From the NCBI RefSeq assembly GCF_014195505.1, contig NZ_JACIBV010000001.1, forward strand, positions 6,572,001 to 6,636,000: DNA of 64,000 nt, given 5' to 3'. A program made the translations under genes and the position numbers. This document shows positions 35,086 to 43,583 of this stretch, piece after piece. Below the pieces are notes generated by a model that saw only the letters and a program-made list of their open reading frames with translations, was not told where the DNA came from and made no database searches. This stretch comes from Nonomuraea dietziae (lineage in GTDB: Bacteria > Actinomycetota > Actinomycetes > Streptosporangiales > Streptosporangiaceae). The number at the start of each line of letters is the position of its first letter. Positions within the stretch are counted from its first letter, which is position 1.

Positions 35086-37236
35086 TCAGGCGAGGGACGG
35101 CACGGCGGGCAGCCCCCACGCCCGCCTGATCTGCTCCAGGCTCGACCTGGCCAGCACGTCCGCGACGCCGGTCTCGCGCTGCGCGCGGGCCAGGGCGGCG
35201 AAGGAGCCGGGGAAGCCCGGCTCGGCGGCCCTGGTGATCGACTCCTGGTCGAGGCCGTCCACGAAGATCTGCTCCACGGTGTCGAGGAAGCAGGCCCTGT
35301 TGACGAGGGTCGCACCGAGCCGACCGGCGCCGGGAGTGGCGGCGGACTGCGTGGCGAGGTGCCCGGCGAGCCGGCTCAGCCCGCCGTGGGCGGCCACCAG
35401 GTCGGCGTGGAAGAACTGCAGAAGCTCCTGCGGCGCGTCGCCCGTGGCGGGTGCGCTGCCGGCGGTTCGGGCCAGTTCGCGCCTGACGAGGGCGGCGGTG
35501 ACCTCCGTCAGGGAGCGGGGCCGCTCGGGCGTGACGAGCGCGGTGGCGGCCCTCGCCGTACGGAGCAGGTCGCGAGGGATCGCGCCCGACAGGCAGTAGA
35601 ACAGGGCCGCGAAGGGCGCGGGCATGCCCACCGCCCTGTTGTCGAGCAGTCGCAGGGCGGTGCGGTAGTCGAGCGGGCTGACGCGGACGACCTCGTCGAT
35701 GGCGCTGTCGAAGGCGTCGCGGCGGTCCAGCGGCGTGAGTTCGGCATCCCTGAGCGCCTCGTCGGACACCGACAGCACGAACAGGCAGTGCGGCACGTCG
35801 AAGACGACCTTGAGCTCGTTGAGGAAGTCGCGCGCCGCGGTGGAGGGGGCGATCCTGTCGAGCTCGTCGACGCCGATCACCAGGCGACGGCCCTGGTCGG
35901 CCCGGTTGACCTCGTTCGCCACCGTGGTGAGAAAGTCCTTGAGCCTGCGCACGATCTCCGGGTAGGTCATCGGCTGGCGGGCGAGGCTGGTGCCGTGTTT
36001 GGCCGACAGCCCCCATCCTCCCCACCCCACGCCGACGTTGGCCTCACGGGCGCGGGTGTGCTGGTAGCGAATCCGCCCCAGCAGCCTCCTCGCCTCCTCC
36101 GCCGAGGTGAGACCGGCCTCAATCACACGCTCGCACAGCGTCTCGAGCAGCAGGAGCATGAACTCCCTGCGATCGTAGGCGACGGGCGCCGTCACCTCGA
36201 CGCTCAGCACGGTGGCGGGATCGTCGGGTCTGCAGAACCTGGCCAGCACCTCGCTCTTGCCCGCGCCACGGGGGCCTGCCAGCGCGATGCTTCCACCGTC
36301 CATCGCCTGGCTGGTCACGAGCAGCCGGACGTCGGCTTCGGTGTCCACGTGGAAGTCCAGCCCTCGCGACTTTCTCAGCCCCGTGTCCCTGCCGATGGTG
36401 AGCGTCGTGGCGTAGCGGCGGGCCGTCCTGATGCTGATCTCGCCGCGGACGAAGCCGAGCGTGCTCTCGTAGAGCGCCTCGTGCCAGGCGGTCAGCAATC
36501 CGTCGAGGCGCTCTCCTTCGCCCTCGCGCATGCCGGGAAGCATCTCGCTCGACCAGCCGAGGAACGTCCCCCCGAAGATCGCGAGAGCGCCCAGTGTCAC
36601 CCAGACGCCCCAGGTGGTGGCCTCGTCGGCGCCCGGAGGTCTGCCGTGCGTGAACTGCCAGACCACGTGCTCGGCGGAGACGCCGAGCATCGCTGCCGTG
36701 AGCACCGCCGCGACCCCGGCCGGGACGAGCAGTGTCCTCGTGAGCCGGCGGTCCTCGGCCGCAGGATCTCCGGCGCGCACGCCCTCCGACAGGAGAGCAG
36801 AGGCCCACCAGGTGACGAAGGCGGCGATGGCGGCGATGGCGGCAATGCCCACCAACATGCCGAGAGCGGTGCCCGCGACCGTGACAGGGGAGACTGGCCT
36901 GCGCTCGGCGAAGGCCGCCTCGAGCTCGGTGGACCAGCCCGTTATCGCGGCCGAGGCCAGCGTGACCACGATCGAGGAGGCGGTACCGATCGCCGTCAGC
37001 CGCCCGACCAGGCGCCGTCCGCGATCGTCCTCGCGCTGCCTGGCCACGGCCCTGACGTACTCCTCCTCGGCGGCCCTGGCCTGGCCCAGGATCCGGTCGC
37101 GCTGCTCGGCCGCGGCTTCGCGCAGCTCCTTGGCCGCGGGGGCGCCGTTCGCCGCCAGAGCGGTGGTGATCTCGGGATCGTCAAGGGCGCGGGTCAGGAG
37201 CTCCGCGAACACCTCGTTCCGCCGGTCGCTGATCAA
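35086..37236 (-). CDS. Membrane-anchored KAP/AAA-like P-loop NTPase, unknown function
   Basis: 716 residues. The cytosolic N-terminus (about 1-75) has a charged helix; four membrane helices follow at about 80-102, 118-148, 168-188 and 209-229. The NTPase domain has Walker A GPRGAGKS (Lys327) and Walker B LVIGVDELDRI (Asp457), followed by the KAP/STAND-like FVLSVSDEAL sensor strand and a helical C-terminus. The DELDR form of Walker B and the nearby membrane helices resemble KAP NTPases, but in those the helices are usually inserted in the domain. Start codon uncertain: TTG 37236 is listed, and GTG 37212 is possible. It stands alone, followed by no obvious partner. Confidence 0.7.
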   Translation of the reverse strand: MISDRRNEVFAELLTRALDDPEITTALAANGAPAAKELREAAAEQRDRILGQARAAEEEYVRAVARQREDDRGRRLVGRLTAIGTASSIVVTLASAAITGWSTELEAAFAERRPVSPVTVAGTALGMLVGIAAIAAIAAFVTWWASALLSEGVRAGDPAAEDRRLTRTLLVPAGVAAVLTAAMLGVSAEHVVWQFTHGRPPGADEATTWGVWVTLGALAIFGGTFLGWSSEMLPGMREGEGERLDGLLTAWHEALYESTLGFVRGEISIRTARRYATTLTIGRDTGLRKSRGLDFHVDTEADVRLLVTSQAMDGGSIALAGPRGAGKSEVLARFCRPDDPATVLSVEVTAPVAYDRREFMLLLLETLCERVIEAGLTSAEEARRLLGRIRYQHTRAREANVGVGWGGWGLSAKHGTSLARQPMTYPEIVRRLKDFLTTVANEVNRADQGRRLVIGVDELDRIAPSTAARDFLNELKVVFDVPHCLFVLSVSDEALRDAELTPLDRRDAFDSAIDEVVRVSPLDYRTALRLLDNRAVGMPAPFAALFYCLSGAIPRDLLRTARAATALVTPERPRSLTEVTAALVRRELARTAGSAPATGDAPQELLQFFHADLVAAHGGLSRLAGHLATQSAATPGAGRLGATLVNRACFLDTVEQIFVDGLDQESITRAAEPGFPGSFAALARAQRETGVADVLARSSLEQIRRAWGLPAVPSLA

Positions 37237-37273
37237 TCTGCCGCGCCTTCCCTTCGGGGGCAGGCCCGCGCGG

Positions 37274-37304
37274 GGCCTCTGGGGTATATCAGCGCCCAGA
37301 GGCC
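37274..37304 (-). terminator. Terminator of the small secreted protein gene
   Basis: GGCCTCTGGG (37274-37283) and CCCAGAGGCC (37295-37304) form a perfect 10-bp stem with an 11-nt AT-rich loop, 6 bp after the stop at 37310. Confidence 0.8.
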
Positions 37305-37309
37305 GGGTG

Positions 37310-37759
37310 CTACGGGAGGTTCAGCTCGTAGACCTTGACGGCCATCGGGCCCGCGGGGTCGTAGACGACCCTGACGGCCAGGCGGCCCTTGCCCAGCAGC
37401 GACCACAGGTCGCCGGGGGTGCACCTGACCGCGCCGAACCCCTTCTTGGTGTACTTGTCGTGCGGGTAGCCGGCCGCCCGCCTGCCGCACTTCTTGTTGA
37501 TCTGGCGGAAGTCGAGGCCCTCGGTGTAGTCGATCCTGACAGGCTTGCCGGTCCGCTTGCCCAGGTGCCAGCCGGGCAGACCGCTCTCGCCGATCTCGCC
37601 CAGCGTCGCCTTGGAGGGGGTGAGGATCATGGCGGAGTCGCCCGACTTCTTGGCCCAGCCGTACACGGTCCTGAGGCCGGTGTCGGAGTGGGCGGCGGGG
37701 GCGAAGGCGGCGGTCGCCAGGACGCCGGCGGCCGCGACTCCGATGAGTTTTGTGGTCAT
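37310..37759 (-). CDS. Small secreted hypothetical protein
   Basis: 149 residues from ATG 37759. A clear signal peptide (KLIGVAAAGVLATAAFAPAAHS, cleavage near residue 24) is followed by a compact basic domain with two cysteines (KKCGRR, VRCTPGD), presumably a disulfide. It contains the aromatic and glycine-rich stretch YGWAKKSGDSAMILTPSKA. Secreted small domain of unknown role; no family recognised. A perfect 6-bp dyad lies 16 bp upstream of the start. Confidence 0.75.
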   Translation of the reverse strand: MTTKLIGVAAAGVLATAAFAPAAHSDTGLRTVYGWAKKSGDSAMILTPSKATLGEIGESGLPGWHLGKRTGKPVRIDYTEGLDFRQINKKCGRRAAGYPHDKYTKKGFGAVRCTPGDLWSLLGKGRLAVRVVYDPAGPMAVKVYELNLP

Positions 37760-37774
37760 AGATCGGGATCGTCC

Positions 37775-37790
37775 CACGGGATGACCCGTG
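37775..37790. promoter_or_regulatory. Short dyad upstream of the small secreted protein gene
   Basis: CACGGG-ATGA-CCCGTG, a perfect 6-bp inverted repeat just upstream of the start at 37759. It could be an operator or a 5'-leader hairpin. Confidence 0.35.
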
Positions 37791-37842
37791 CCGGCGGCGG
37801 CTCCGGGCGGGGAAAATGGTTTGCCTGGTCAGCACGGACTTT

Positions 37843-37854
37843 GTCAATCTTGAC
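37843..37854. promoter_or_regulatory. Short palindrome next to the ABC exporter start
   Basis: GTCAA-TC-TTGAC, a perfect 12-bp dyad ending 5 bp before the ATG at 37860, in a locally AT-rich stretch. No good ribosome binding site accompanies this start, so the gene may be leaderless with the dyad as operator. Confidence 0.35.
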
Positions 37855-37859
37855 GAGCT

Positions 37860-39548
37860 ATGCGCTCCCTACCCCAGGCCGACCCTGGCACCCCTGACAT
37901 CCGCACGCCCACGCGCTACCTCCTCTGGACCGCGCGCCGCCAGGCGGGCGCCCTTGCGGTGGGCATCAGCTTCGCCATCCTGTGGTGGTTCGCGCAGGCG
38001 CTCATGCCGTTCGTGCTGGGCAAGGGCATCGACGCGGTCACCGGCAAGCACACCGACGATCTGATGACCTGGTCGGCGGTGCTGTTCGGGCTGGGCCTCG
38101 TGCAGGCCTACGCCGGCATCATGCGGCACAGGATGGCGGTCTACAACTGGCTGGCCGCCGCCTACAGGACGGTCCAGGTGACCACCAGGCAGGCCACCAG
38201 GCTGGGCGCGACGCTGCCGAAGCGGCTGTCCACCGGTGAGGTGGTGAGCGTCGGCAACTCCGACATCGCCCACATCGGCAACTCGATGGACATCCTGCTG
38301 CGCGGCGTCGGCTCCGTCGTGGCGATCGTCACGGTGACCGTGATCCTGATCTCCACCTCGCTGGAGCTGGGGCTGATGGTGCTGGTCGGCGTGCCGCTGA
38401 TGGCGATCGCCGTCGGCCCGCTGCTCAGGCCGCTGCACAAGCGTCAGCAGGCCCACCGCGAGCTGCAGGGCGAGCTGTCCACCAGGGCGGCCGACATCGT
38501 CGCGGGACTGCGGGTGCTGCGCGGCATCGGCGGCGAGGAGGTCTTCGCCGACCGCTACCGCGAGGAGTCCCAGCGGGTACGGCACGCGGGCGTGCGTGTC
38601 GCGGGCGTCGAGTCGATGCTGGAGGGCGCGCAGATCCTGTTGCCCGGGGTGCTCATCGCGATCGTCACGGGCATCGGCGCCTCCTTCGCCGTCGGCGGCC
38701 AGATCACCACAGGTCAGCTCGTCGCCTTCTACGGCTACGCCGTCTTCCTGATCGGCCCGATGCGCACGCTCACCGAGGCCGCCGACAAGCTGACCAAGGG
38801 CCACGTCGCCGCCAGGCGCGTGGTCAGGATCCTCTCGATCGAGCCCGAGGTCTCGGGCGGCGAGGAGAGCTCGCACGGCGGCCTCCTGCACGACGCCGCG
38901 AGCGGGGTGACGGTCAGGCCCGGCACGCTGACCGCGCTCGCGGGCGGCACCCCAGAGGACGCGATCGCGATCGCCGACCGCCTGGGGCGCTACAGCGAGG
39001 GCGAGGTCTCCTTCGGCGGCACCGACCTGGCCACGCTGCCGCTGGCCGAGGTCCGCTCCAGGGTCCTGGTCGCCGACAACAACGCCAGGCTGTTCGCGGG
39101 AAGGCTGCGCGACGAGCTCGACGTCAGGGGCGAGGCCTCGGCCGAGGCCGTACGGCAGGCGCTGCACGCCGCCTGCGCCGAGGACATCGTCGAGGCGCTG
39201 CCCGACGGCCTCGACGCCCACGTGGCCGAGGCGGGCAGGGAGTTCTCCGGCGGTCAGCAGCAGCGGCTGCGCCTGGCCAGGGCGCTGGTCGCCGACCCCG
39301 AGGTGCTCATCCTGGTCGAGCCGACCAGCGCGGTCGACGCGCACAGCGAGGCGCGCATCGCCGAGCGGCTCGCCAAGGCGCGCGCGGGCAGGACGACGCT
39401 GGTCTGCACGACCAGCCCGCTGGTGCTCGACCGCACCGACCATGTGATCTACGTGGAGGACGGCAGGGTGCGCGCCGAAGGCGCCCACCGCGACCTGCTG
39501 GCCACCGAACCCGCCTACGCGGCGACCGTGACGAGAGGGGAGGACTGA
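37860..39548 (+). CDS. ABC exporter half-transporter with degenerate Walker A/B (subunit 1)
   Basis: 562 residues. An N-terminal six-helix type 1 exporter domain (about 25-300) is fused to an ABC domain (about 335-560). The Walker A position reads LAGGTPEDAIAIA (about 360-372): the Gly-Lys-Ser/Thr is gone. Walker B reads VLILVEPTSAVD, with Val where the Mg-coordinating Asp belongs. In contrast the signature motif is intact (FSGGQQQRLRLARAL, about 463). The protein therefore cannot hydrolyse ATP alone but can complete the site of its partner at 39550. The two genes are 1 bp apart. Substrate unknown. Confidence 0.9.
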   Translation: MRSLPQADPGTPDIRTPTRYLLWTARRQAGALAVGISFAILWWFAQALMPFVLGKGIDAVTGKHTDDLMTWSAVLFGLGLVQAYAGIMRHRMAVYNWLAAAYRTVQVTTRQATRLGATLPKRLSTGEVVSVGNSDIAHIGNSMDILLRGVGSVVAIVTVTVILISTSLELGLMVLVGVPLMAIAVGPLLRPLHKRQQAHRELQGELSTRAADIVAGLRVLRGIGGEEVFADRYREESQRVRHAGVRVAGVESMLEGAQILLPGVLIAIVTGIGASFAVGGQITTGQLVAFYGYAVFLIGPMRTLTEAADKLTKGHVAARRVVRILSIEPEVSGGEESSHGGLLHDAASGVTVRPGTLTALAGGTPEDAIAIADRLGRYSEGEVSFGGTDLATLPLAEVRSRVLVADNNARLFAGRLRDELDVRGEASAEAVRQALHAACAEDIVEALPDGLDAHVAEAGREFSGGQQQRLRLARALVADPEVLILVEPTSAVDAHSEARIAERLAKARAGRTTLVCTTSPLVLDRTDHVIYVEDGRVRAEGAHRDLLATEPAYAATVTRGED

Positions 39549-39549
39549 G

Positions 39550-41307
39550 ATGGCTCGGGAGATTCTCCCCGTCGCCGACCAGACGCAGGTTCGCGCCTAC
39601 GCCAGGCGGCTGACGTTGAAGTACCCGCGTGAGCTGACCGTCGCCCTCGCTCTGCACGGCCTCGCCGCCGTGGCGGGGCTCGCGGTGCCGTGGCAGCTCG
39701 GCGGCCTGGTCCAGCGCGTGCAGGACGGCACCGACATCAACGTCACGCTGGTGGCCGTCGGCATCGGAACGTTCCTGGTGCTGCAGTCGGTGCTCATCCG
39801 CTTCGCGGTGCTGGCCTCCTCCAGGCTGGGTGAGAAGGTCCTCGCCGAGCTGCGCGAGGAGTTCGTCGACAGGGTGCTCGCGCTGCCGCTGTCCACGGTG
39901 GAGCGGGCGGGCTCGGGCGACCTGATCACGCGGACCTCGCGCGACGTCGACTCGCTGTCGAGGACCGTGCGGCACGCGGTGCCGGAGACGCTGATCGCGC
40001 TGGTCACAGGGGTGATCACCGTGGGCGCGCTGCTGCTGGTCAGCCCGCTGCTGATGCTGCCCATGCTGCTGGCCGTCCCGATCATCTGGTTCTCCACCCG
40101 GTGGTACCTCGCCCGGGCGCGCGACGGCTACCTGCGGGAGAACGCCGCCTACGCGGACATGACCGAGGGGCTGGCCGAGACGGTCGAGGGCGCCCGCACG
40201 ATCGAGGCGCTCGGCCTGCAGGAGCGCAGGCACGCCCGCACCGACGGCGACATCTCCAGGTCGTGGGCGGCCGAGCGGTACACCCTCGGCCTGCGCACGG
40301 TGTGGTTCCCCATGGTCGAGCTCGGCTACGTGATCCCCGTGGTCTCCGCGCTGCTGGTCGGCGGGCTGTTCTACGCCAACGGCTGGGTGTCGATCTGGCA
40401 GGTCACCGCCGCCTTGATCTACGCCCAGCAGCTCATCGACCCGCTCGACAGGTTCCTCATGTGGATCGACGAGCTGCAGGTCGGCGGGGCGGCGATGGCG
40501 CGCCTGCTGGGCGTGGCCAACGTCCCCGACGACCGTACGGCGGGCACGTCGGTGCCGGCGGGCGAGAACCTGGCCGCCTCCGACGTGCGCTACGCCTACC
40601 GCGAGGGCCACGACGTCCTGCACGGAGTCTCGCTGTCGCTGCGCCCCGGCGAGCGGCTGGCGATGGTCGGGCCGTCGGGCGCGGGCAAGTCGACGCTCGG
40701 CAGGCTGCTGGCGGGCATCCACGGGCCACGCACCGGCGCCGTCACGGTCGGCGGGGTGTCGCTGGTCGATCTGCCCCTGGACGACCTGCGCGGCCACGTC
40801 GCGCTGGTCACCCAGGAGCACCACGTCTTCCGCGGCACGCTGCGCGACAACCTGCTGATCGCGAGGCCCTCCGCCACCTCCGAGCAGGTCCTCGACGCGC
40901 TCAGGGCGGTGGACGCGCTGGACTGGGTGGAGTCGCTGCCCGACGGGCTCGACACCACGGTCGGTTCGGGCGGCACGGCGATCTCGCCGGCGCACGCCCA
41001 GCAGGTCGCGCTGGCCAGGCTCGTCCTGGCCGACCCGCACACGCTGGTGCTCGACGAGGCCACCTCGCTGATCGACCCCAGGGCCGCGCGCAACCTCGAA
41101 CGGTCGCTCGCGGCCGTCCTCGACGGGCGCACGGTGATCGCGATCGCGCACCGCCTCTACACGGCGCACGACGCCGACAGGGTGGCGGTCGTGGAGGACG
41201 GGCGGATCAGCGAGCTGGGCTCGCACGACGAGCTGGTGGCCGAGGGCGGCTCCTACGCCGCCCTGTGGGCCAGCTGGCACGGCAGCCCCGCGCCGACCGC
41301 CCGCTGA
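39550..41307 (+). CDS. ABC exporter half-transporter with intact Walker motifs but degenerate signature (subunit 2)
   Basis: 585 residues from ATG 39550. Six-helix exporter domain (about 30-310) plus ABC domain (about 345-575). Walker A VGPSGAGKST (about 373-382), the Q-loop VTQEHHVF and Walker B LVLDEATSL are all canonical, with His in IAIAHRL. The signature motif, normally LSGGQ, is replaced by ISPAHAQQVALARL (about 478). Together with subunit 1 this gives one complete ATP site and one doubly degenerate site, as in asymmetric heterodimeric exporters. Its stop directly abuts that of the convergent hydrolase gene. Confidence 0.92.
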   Translation: MAREILPVADQTQVRAYARRLTLKYPRELTVALALHGLAAVAGLAVPWQLGGLVQRVQDGTDINVTLVAVGIGTFLVLQSVLIRFAVLASSRLGEKVLAELREEFVDRVLALPLSTVERAGSGDLITRTSRDVDSLSRTVRHAVPETLIALVTGVITVGALLLVSPLLMLPMLLAVPIIWFSTRWYLARARDGYLRENAAYADMTEGLAETVEGARTIEALGLQERRHARTDGDISRSWAAERYTLGLRTVWFPMVELGYVIPVVSALLVGGLFYANGWVSIWQVTAALIYAQQLIDPLDRFLMWIDELQVGGAAMARLLGVANVPDDRTAGTSVPAGENLAASDVRYAYREGHDVLHGVSLSLRPGERLAMVGPSGAGKSTLGRLLAGIHGPRTGAVTVGGVSLVDLPLDDLRGHVALVTQEHHVFRGTLRDNLLIARPSATSEQVLDALRAVDALDWVESLPDGLDTTVGSGGTAISPAHAQQVALARLVLADPHTLVLDEATSLIDPRAARNLERSLAAVLDGRTVIAIAHRLYTAHDADRVAVVEDGRISELGSHDELVAEGGSYAALWASWHGSPAPTAR

Positions 41308-42369
41308 TCACTTCCAGAACCGCACCTCGGGGTAGGCCTTGGACGGGCCGTCCAGCAGCGGCTCGTCCCTGCCCCGCAGGTGCGTGTCGAGGAAGGCGGC
41401 CAGGTAAGCGCGGGTGATCCGCAGCGCCCGCGCTCCGTCGAGTTCGGGCGCGGGCAGGCCCAGCTGCGGCCTCAGCACGGCGTAGTCGACGAACGAGGAG
41501 TGGTCGGCGCCGGCCACGGTGATCCAGCGCTTCCACCCCGTCATGTTCGCCCACGACTTCGGCCACGTGGTGTCGCCCCCGTCGGGGACGTGCTTGGGGC
41601 TGCCGACCATGAGGAACGGCTTGTCCAGCTTCGGCACGACGGGCTGGAACGTGCCGTCCAGGTTCGCGGCCGCCTTGACGCGCGGGTCGGCCAGCATGGC
41701 GTGCGCGGCGCTGTTGCCGCCCATCGAGTGGCCGACCACCGCGATCCTGGAGCGGTCGACCAGCTCCCGCCTCAGCAGCTGGTCGAGGACGAACCGCAGG
41801 TCGGCGACCCTTCCCTGGGCGACCTTCTCGCCGTCCTGGCCTCGGACGCAGGCCAGACAGGTGGTGGTCCTGCCGTCGGGGAAGGTGGTGGCGACCGACT
41901 CGTAGGTGTGCTCCACCGCCGCCACGAGGTAGCCCCTGCTGGCCAGGTCCTCGGCCAGCGAGGTCAGCGTGGCCCTGGGGAAGCTGAACCCCGGCGACAT
42001 CAGCACCAGGGGCAGCCGTGCCCGCGAGGGCGGGGCGGTCACCCTGGCGTGCACCCGGGTCGCGGTGAGCGACTCGGGCGGCACGTCGAAGTCCTTGAGG
42101 ACGGCGGCCGACTCCTCCTTCGTCAGGTAGGTCACGCGCTTTGCTCCTGATCTGGCGGCCGGGTACCAGAGGGAGACCATGAGCTCCCTGGCGGCCGCCT
42201 CCTGGTTCCAGGGGTCGCGCCGCTCGGTGTCGACCAGGTGGAGGGAGGTCGTGCCGACCTTCTTCGTCCCCGTCGGTTCGGGAAGAGAGGGCTTGGCGCT
42301 CTCGGCGTGGGCGGGGGAGGCGAGCAGGCTGAGCGACAGGGCCGCCGCGACGACATAGGGGGTCTTCAT
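41308..42369 (-). CDS. Secreted alpha/beta hydrolase, PAF-acetylhydrolase/lipase-like
   Basis: 353 residues from ATG 42369. A signal peptide (about 1-25, LSLLASPAHA) is followed by an alpha/beta hydrolase fold: oxyanion/core strand LPLVLMSPGFSFPR, nucleophile elbow VVGHSMGG, acid in ANLDGTF and His in ADHSSFVDY. The WYPAA stretch near residue 72 and the C-x2-C pair (TTCLACVRG) are typical of secreted PAF-acetylhydrolase-like and cutinase-like actinobacterial hydrolases. Ester or lipid hydrolysis outside the cell is likely; substrate unknown. Divergent from a two-component system across a perfect dyad, so it may be its target. Confidence 0.85.
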   Translation of the reverse strand: MKTPYVVAAALSLSLLASPAHAESAKPSLPEPTGTKKVGTTSLHLVDTERRDPWNQEAAARELMVSLWYPAARSGAKRVTYLTKEESAAVLKDFDVPPESLTATRVHARVTAPPSRARLPLVLMSPGFSFPRATLTSLAEDLASRGYLVAAVEHTYESVATTFPDGRTTTCLACVRGQDGEKVAQGRVADLRFVLDQLLRRELVDRSRIAVVGHSMGGNSAAHAMLADPRVKAAANLDGTFQPVVPKLDKPFLMVGSPKHVPDGGDTTWPKSWANMTGWKRWITVAGADHSSFVDYAVLRPQLGLPAPELDGARALRITRAYLAAFLDTHLRGRDEPLLDGPSKAYPEVRFWK

Positions 42370-42425
42370 GCGGATCACTCTGGGCCGGCCGAGGCAGGTC
42401 GGCCCAGCGCCGAACGTCGGTCGGA

Positions 42426-42447
42426 AATTACGACTTTCGTCGTAATT
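42426..42447. promoter_or_regulatory. Perfect 9-bp inverted repeat between the hydrolase and the two-component system
   Basis: AATTACGAC-TTTC-GTCGTAATT: perfect arms and a 4-bp centre, unusually AT-rich here. It lies 57 bp upstream of the hydrolase start and 33 bp upstream of the kinase start. It is the expected kind of site for the NarL-type regulator encoded just downstream. Confidence 0.7.
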
Positions 42448-42479
42448 CGCCCGGTTCGCCGGGCCCTACGCTCGGGGGC

Positions 42480-43583
42480 ATGGTGCTTGGTGTCCTGGTG
42501 TTCGGGCTCTCCCTGGCCACGCTCAGCGGCCAGATGGGGGTGGCGACGGACCTGCCGTTCCCGCTGCTCGTGCTGATCGCGGCGGTGGCGGGGGTGGCCG
42601 CGTGGTTCGCGCCGCGCGCCTGGTGGCCGCTGGCCGCCGTGGGCGCGCTCGCCCACGTCGGATTCGCGATGTGGCCGCCGCTGCTCGTCGCCTCCTACTA
42701 CGCGGGCACCACGCTGCGCGAGCGGCGCGACATCGCGGCGTACGCGGGCATGGGCGCGGTGACCGTCGCCCTCTCGGCCGGGGTCGGCGCGCTGATCGGC
42801 GGTCAGAGAGAGCATCTGACCGGCACGCTCGGCAACGCCACGCTCATAGGGGCGGCGGGGATCGGGCTGCCGCTGGTGTTCGGGCTGTGGGTGCGGGCCA
42901 GACGCGACGTGCTGGCCGCCGCGCAGGAGCGCGCCGAGCGCCTCGAACGCGAGCAGGTCATGCGCGCCGACCAGGCACGCGCCCAGGAGCGCGCCCGCAT
43001 CGCCCGCGAGATGCACGACGTCGTGGCCCACCGGGTGTCGCTCATGGTCATGCACGCGGGCGCGCTGGAGGTCGGCACCTCCGACTCCCGTACGGCGCAG
43101 GCCGCGGCGCTGATCGGCGACATCGGCAGGGAGGCCCTCACCAACCTGCGCGACGTGCTGGGCGTCCTGCGCTCGCCCTCGCTGCCCGCCCCCCGCGCTC
43201 CTCAGCCCACGCTGGCCGACCTTGACGGGCTCCTGGACCAGTCACGCGCCCTGGGCATCGCGCTCACCCGGCATGACGAGGGCGAGGCCCGCTCCCTTGG
43301 CCCGACCGTCGAGCGCACCGCCTACCGGGTGGTGCAGGAGGCGCTCACCAACGTCCACAAGCACGCGGGCGAGACCAGCGCCGACGTCTCCATCCGCTTC
43401 CTGCCCTCCTCGCTGGAGGTGGTGGTCGCCAACCACCCTCCCGTACGGCAGGCCGCCCCCCTGCCCGAGTCGGGCTGGGGACTCGTGGGTCTGCGCGAAC
43501 GCGTCGAACTGGTAGGAGGCACCCTCCACACCGGCCACCGTGAGGACGGCGGCTTCGAACTGCGTGCCAGGATTCCCGCGTGA
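42480..43583 (+). CDS. NarL-family sensor histidine kinase
   Basis: 367 residues. Four to five N-terminal membrane helices (about 1-140), with almost no extracellular domain (intramembrane-sensing type), precede a HisKA_3 domain with His179 in REMHDVVAHRVSLMVMHAG. A short HATPase domain has EALTNVHKHAG (N box) and SGWGLVGLRERVELVGG. This is the DesK/LiaS-like architecture common in actinomycetes for sensing membrane or envelope stress. It is coupled to the response regulator by a GTGA overlap. Confidence 0.93.
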   Translation: MVLGVLVFGLSLATLSGQMGVATDLPFPLLVLIAAVAGVAAWFAPRAWWPLAAVGALAHVGFAMWPPLLVASYYAGTTLRERRDIAAYAGMGAVTVALSAGVGALIGGQREHLTGTLGNATLIGAAGIGLPLVFGLWVRARRDVLAAAQERAERLEREQVMRADQARAQERARIAREMHDVVAHRVSLMVMHAGALEVGTSDSRTAQAAALIGDIGREALTNLRDVLGVLRSPSLPAPRAPQPTLADLDGLLDQSRALGIALTRHDEGEARSLGPTVERTAYRVVQEALTNVHKHAGETSADVSIRFLPSSLEVVVANHPPVRQAAPLPESGWGLVGLRERVELVGGTLHTGHREDGGFELRARIPA

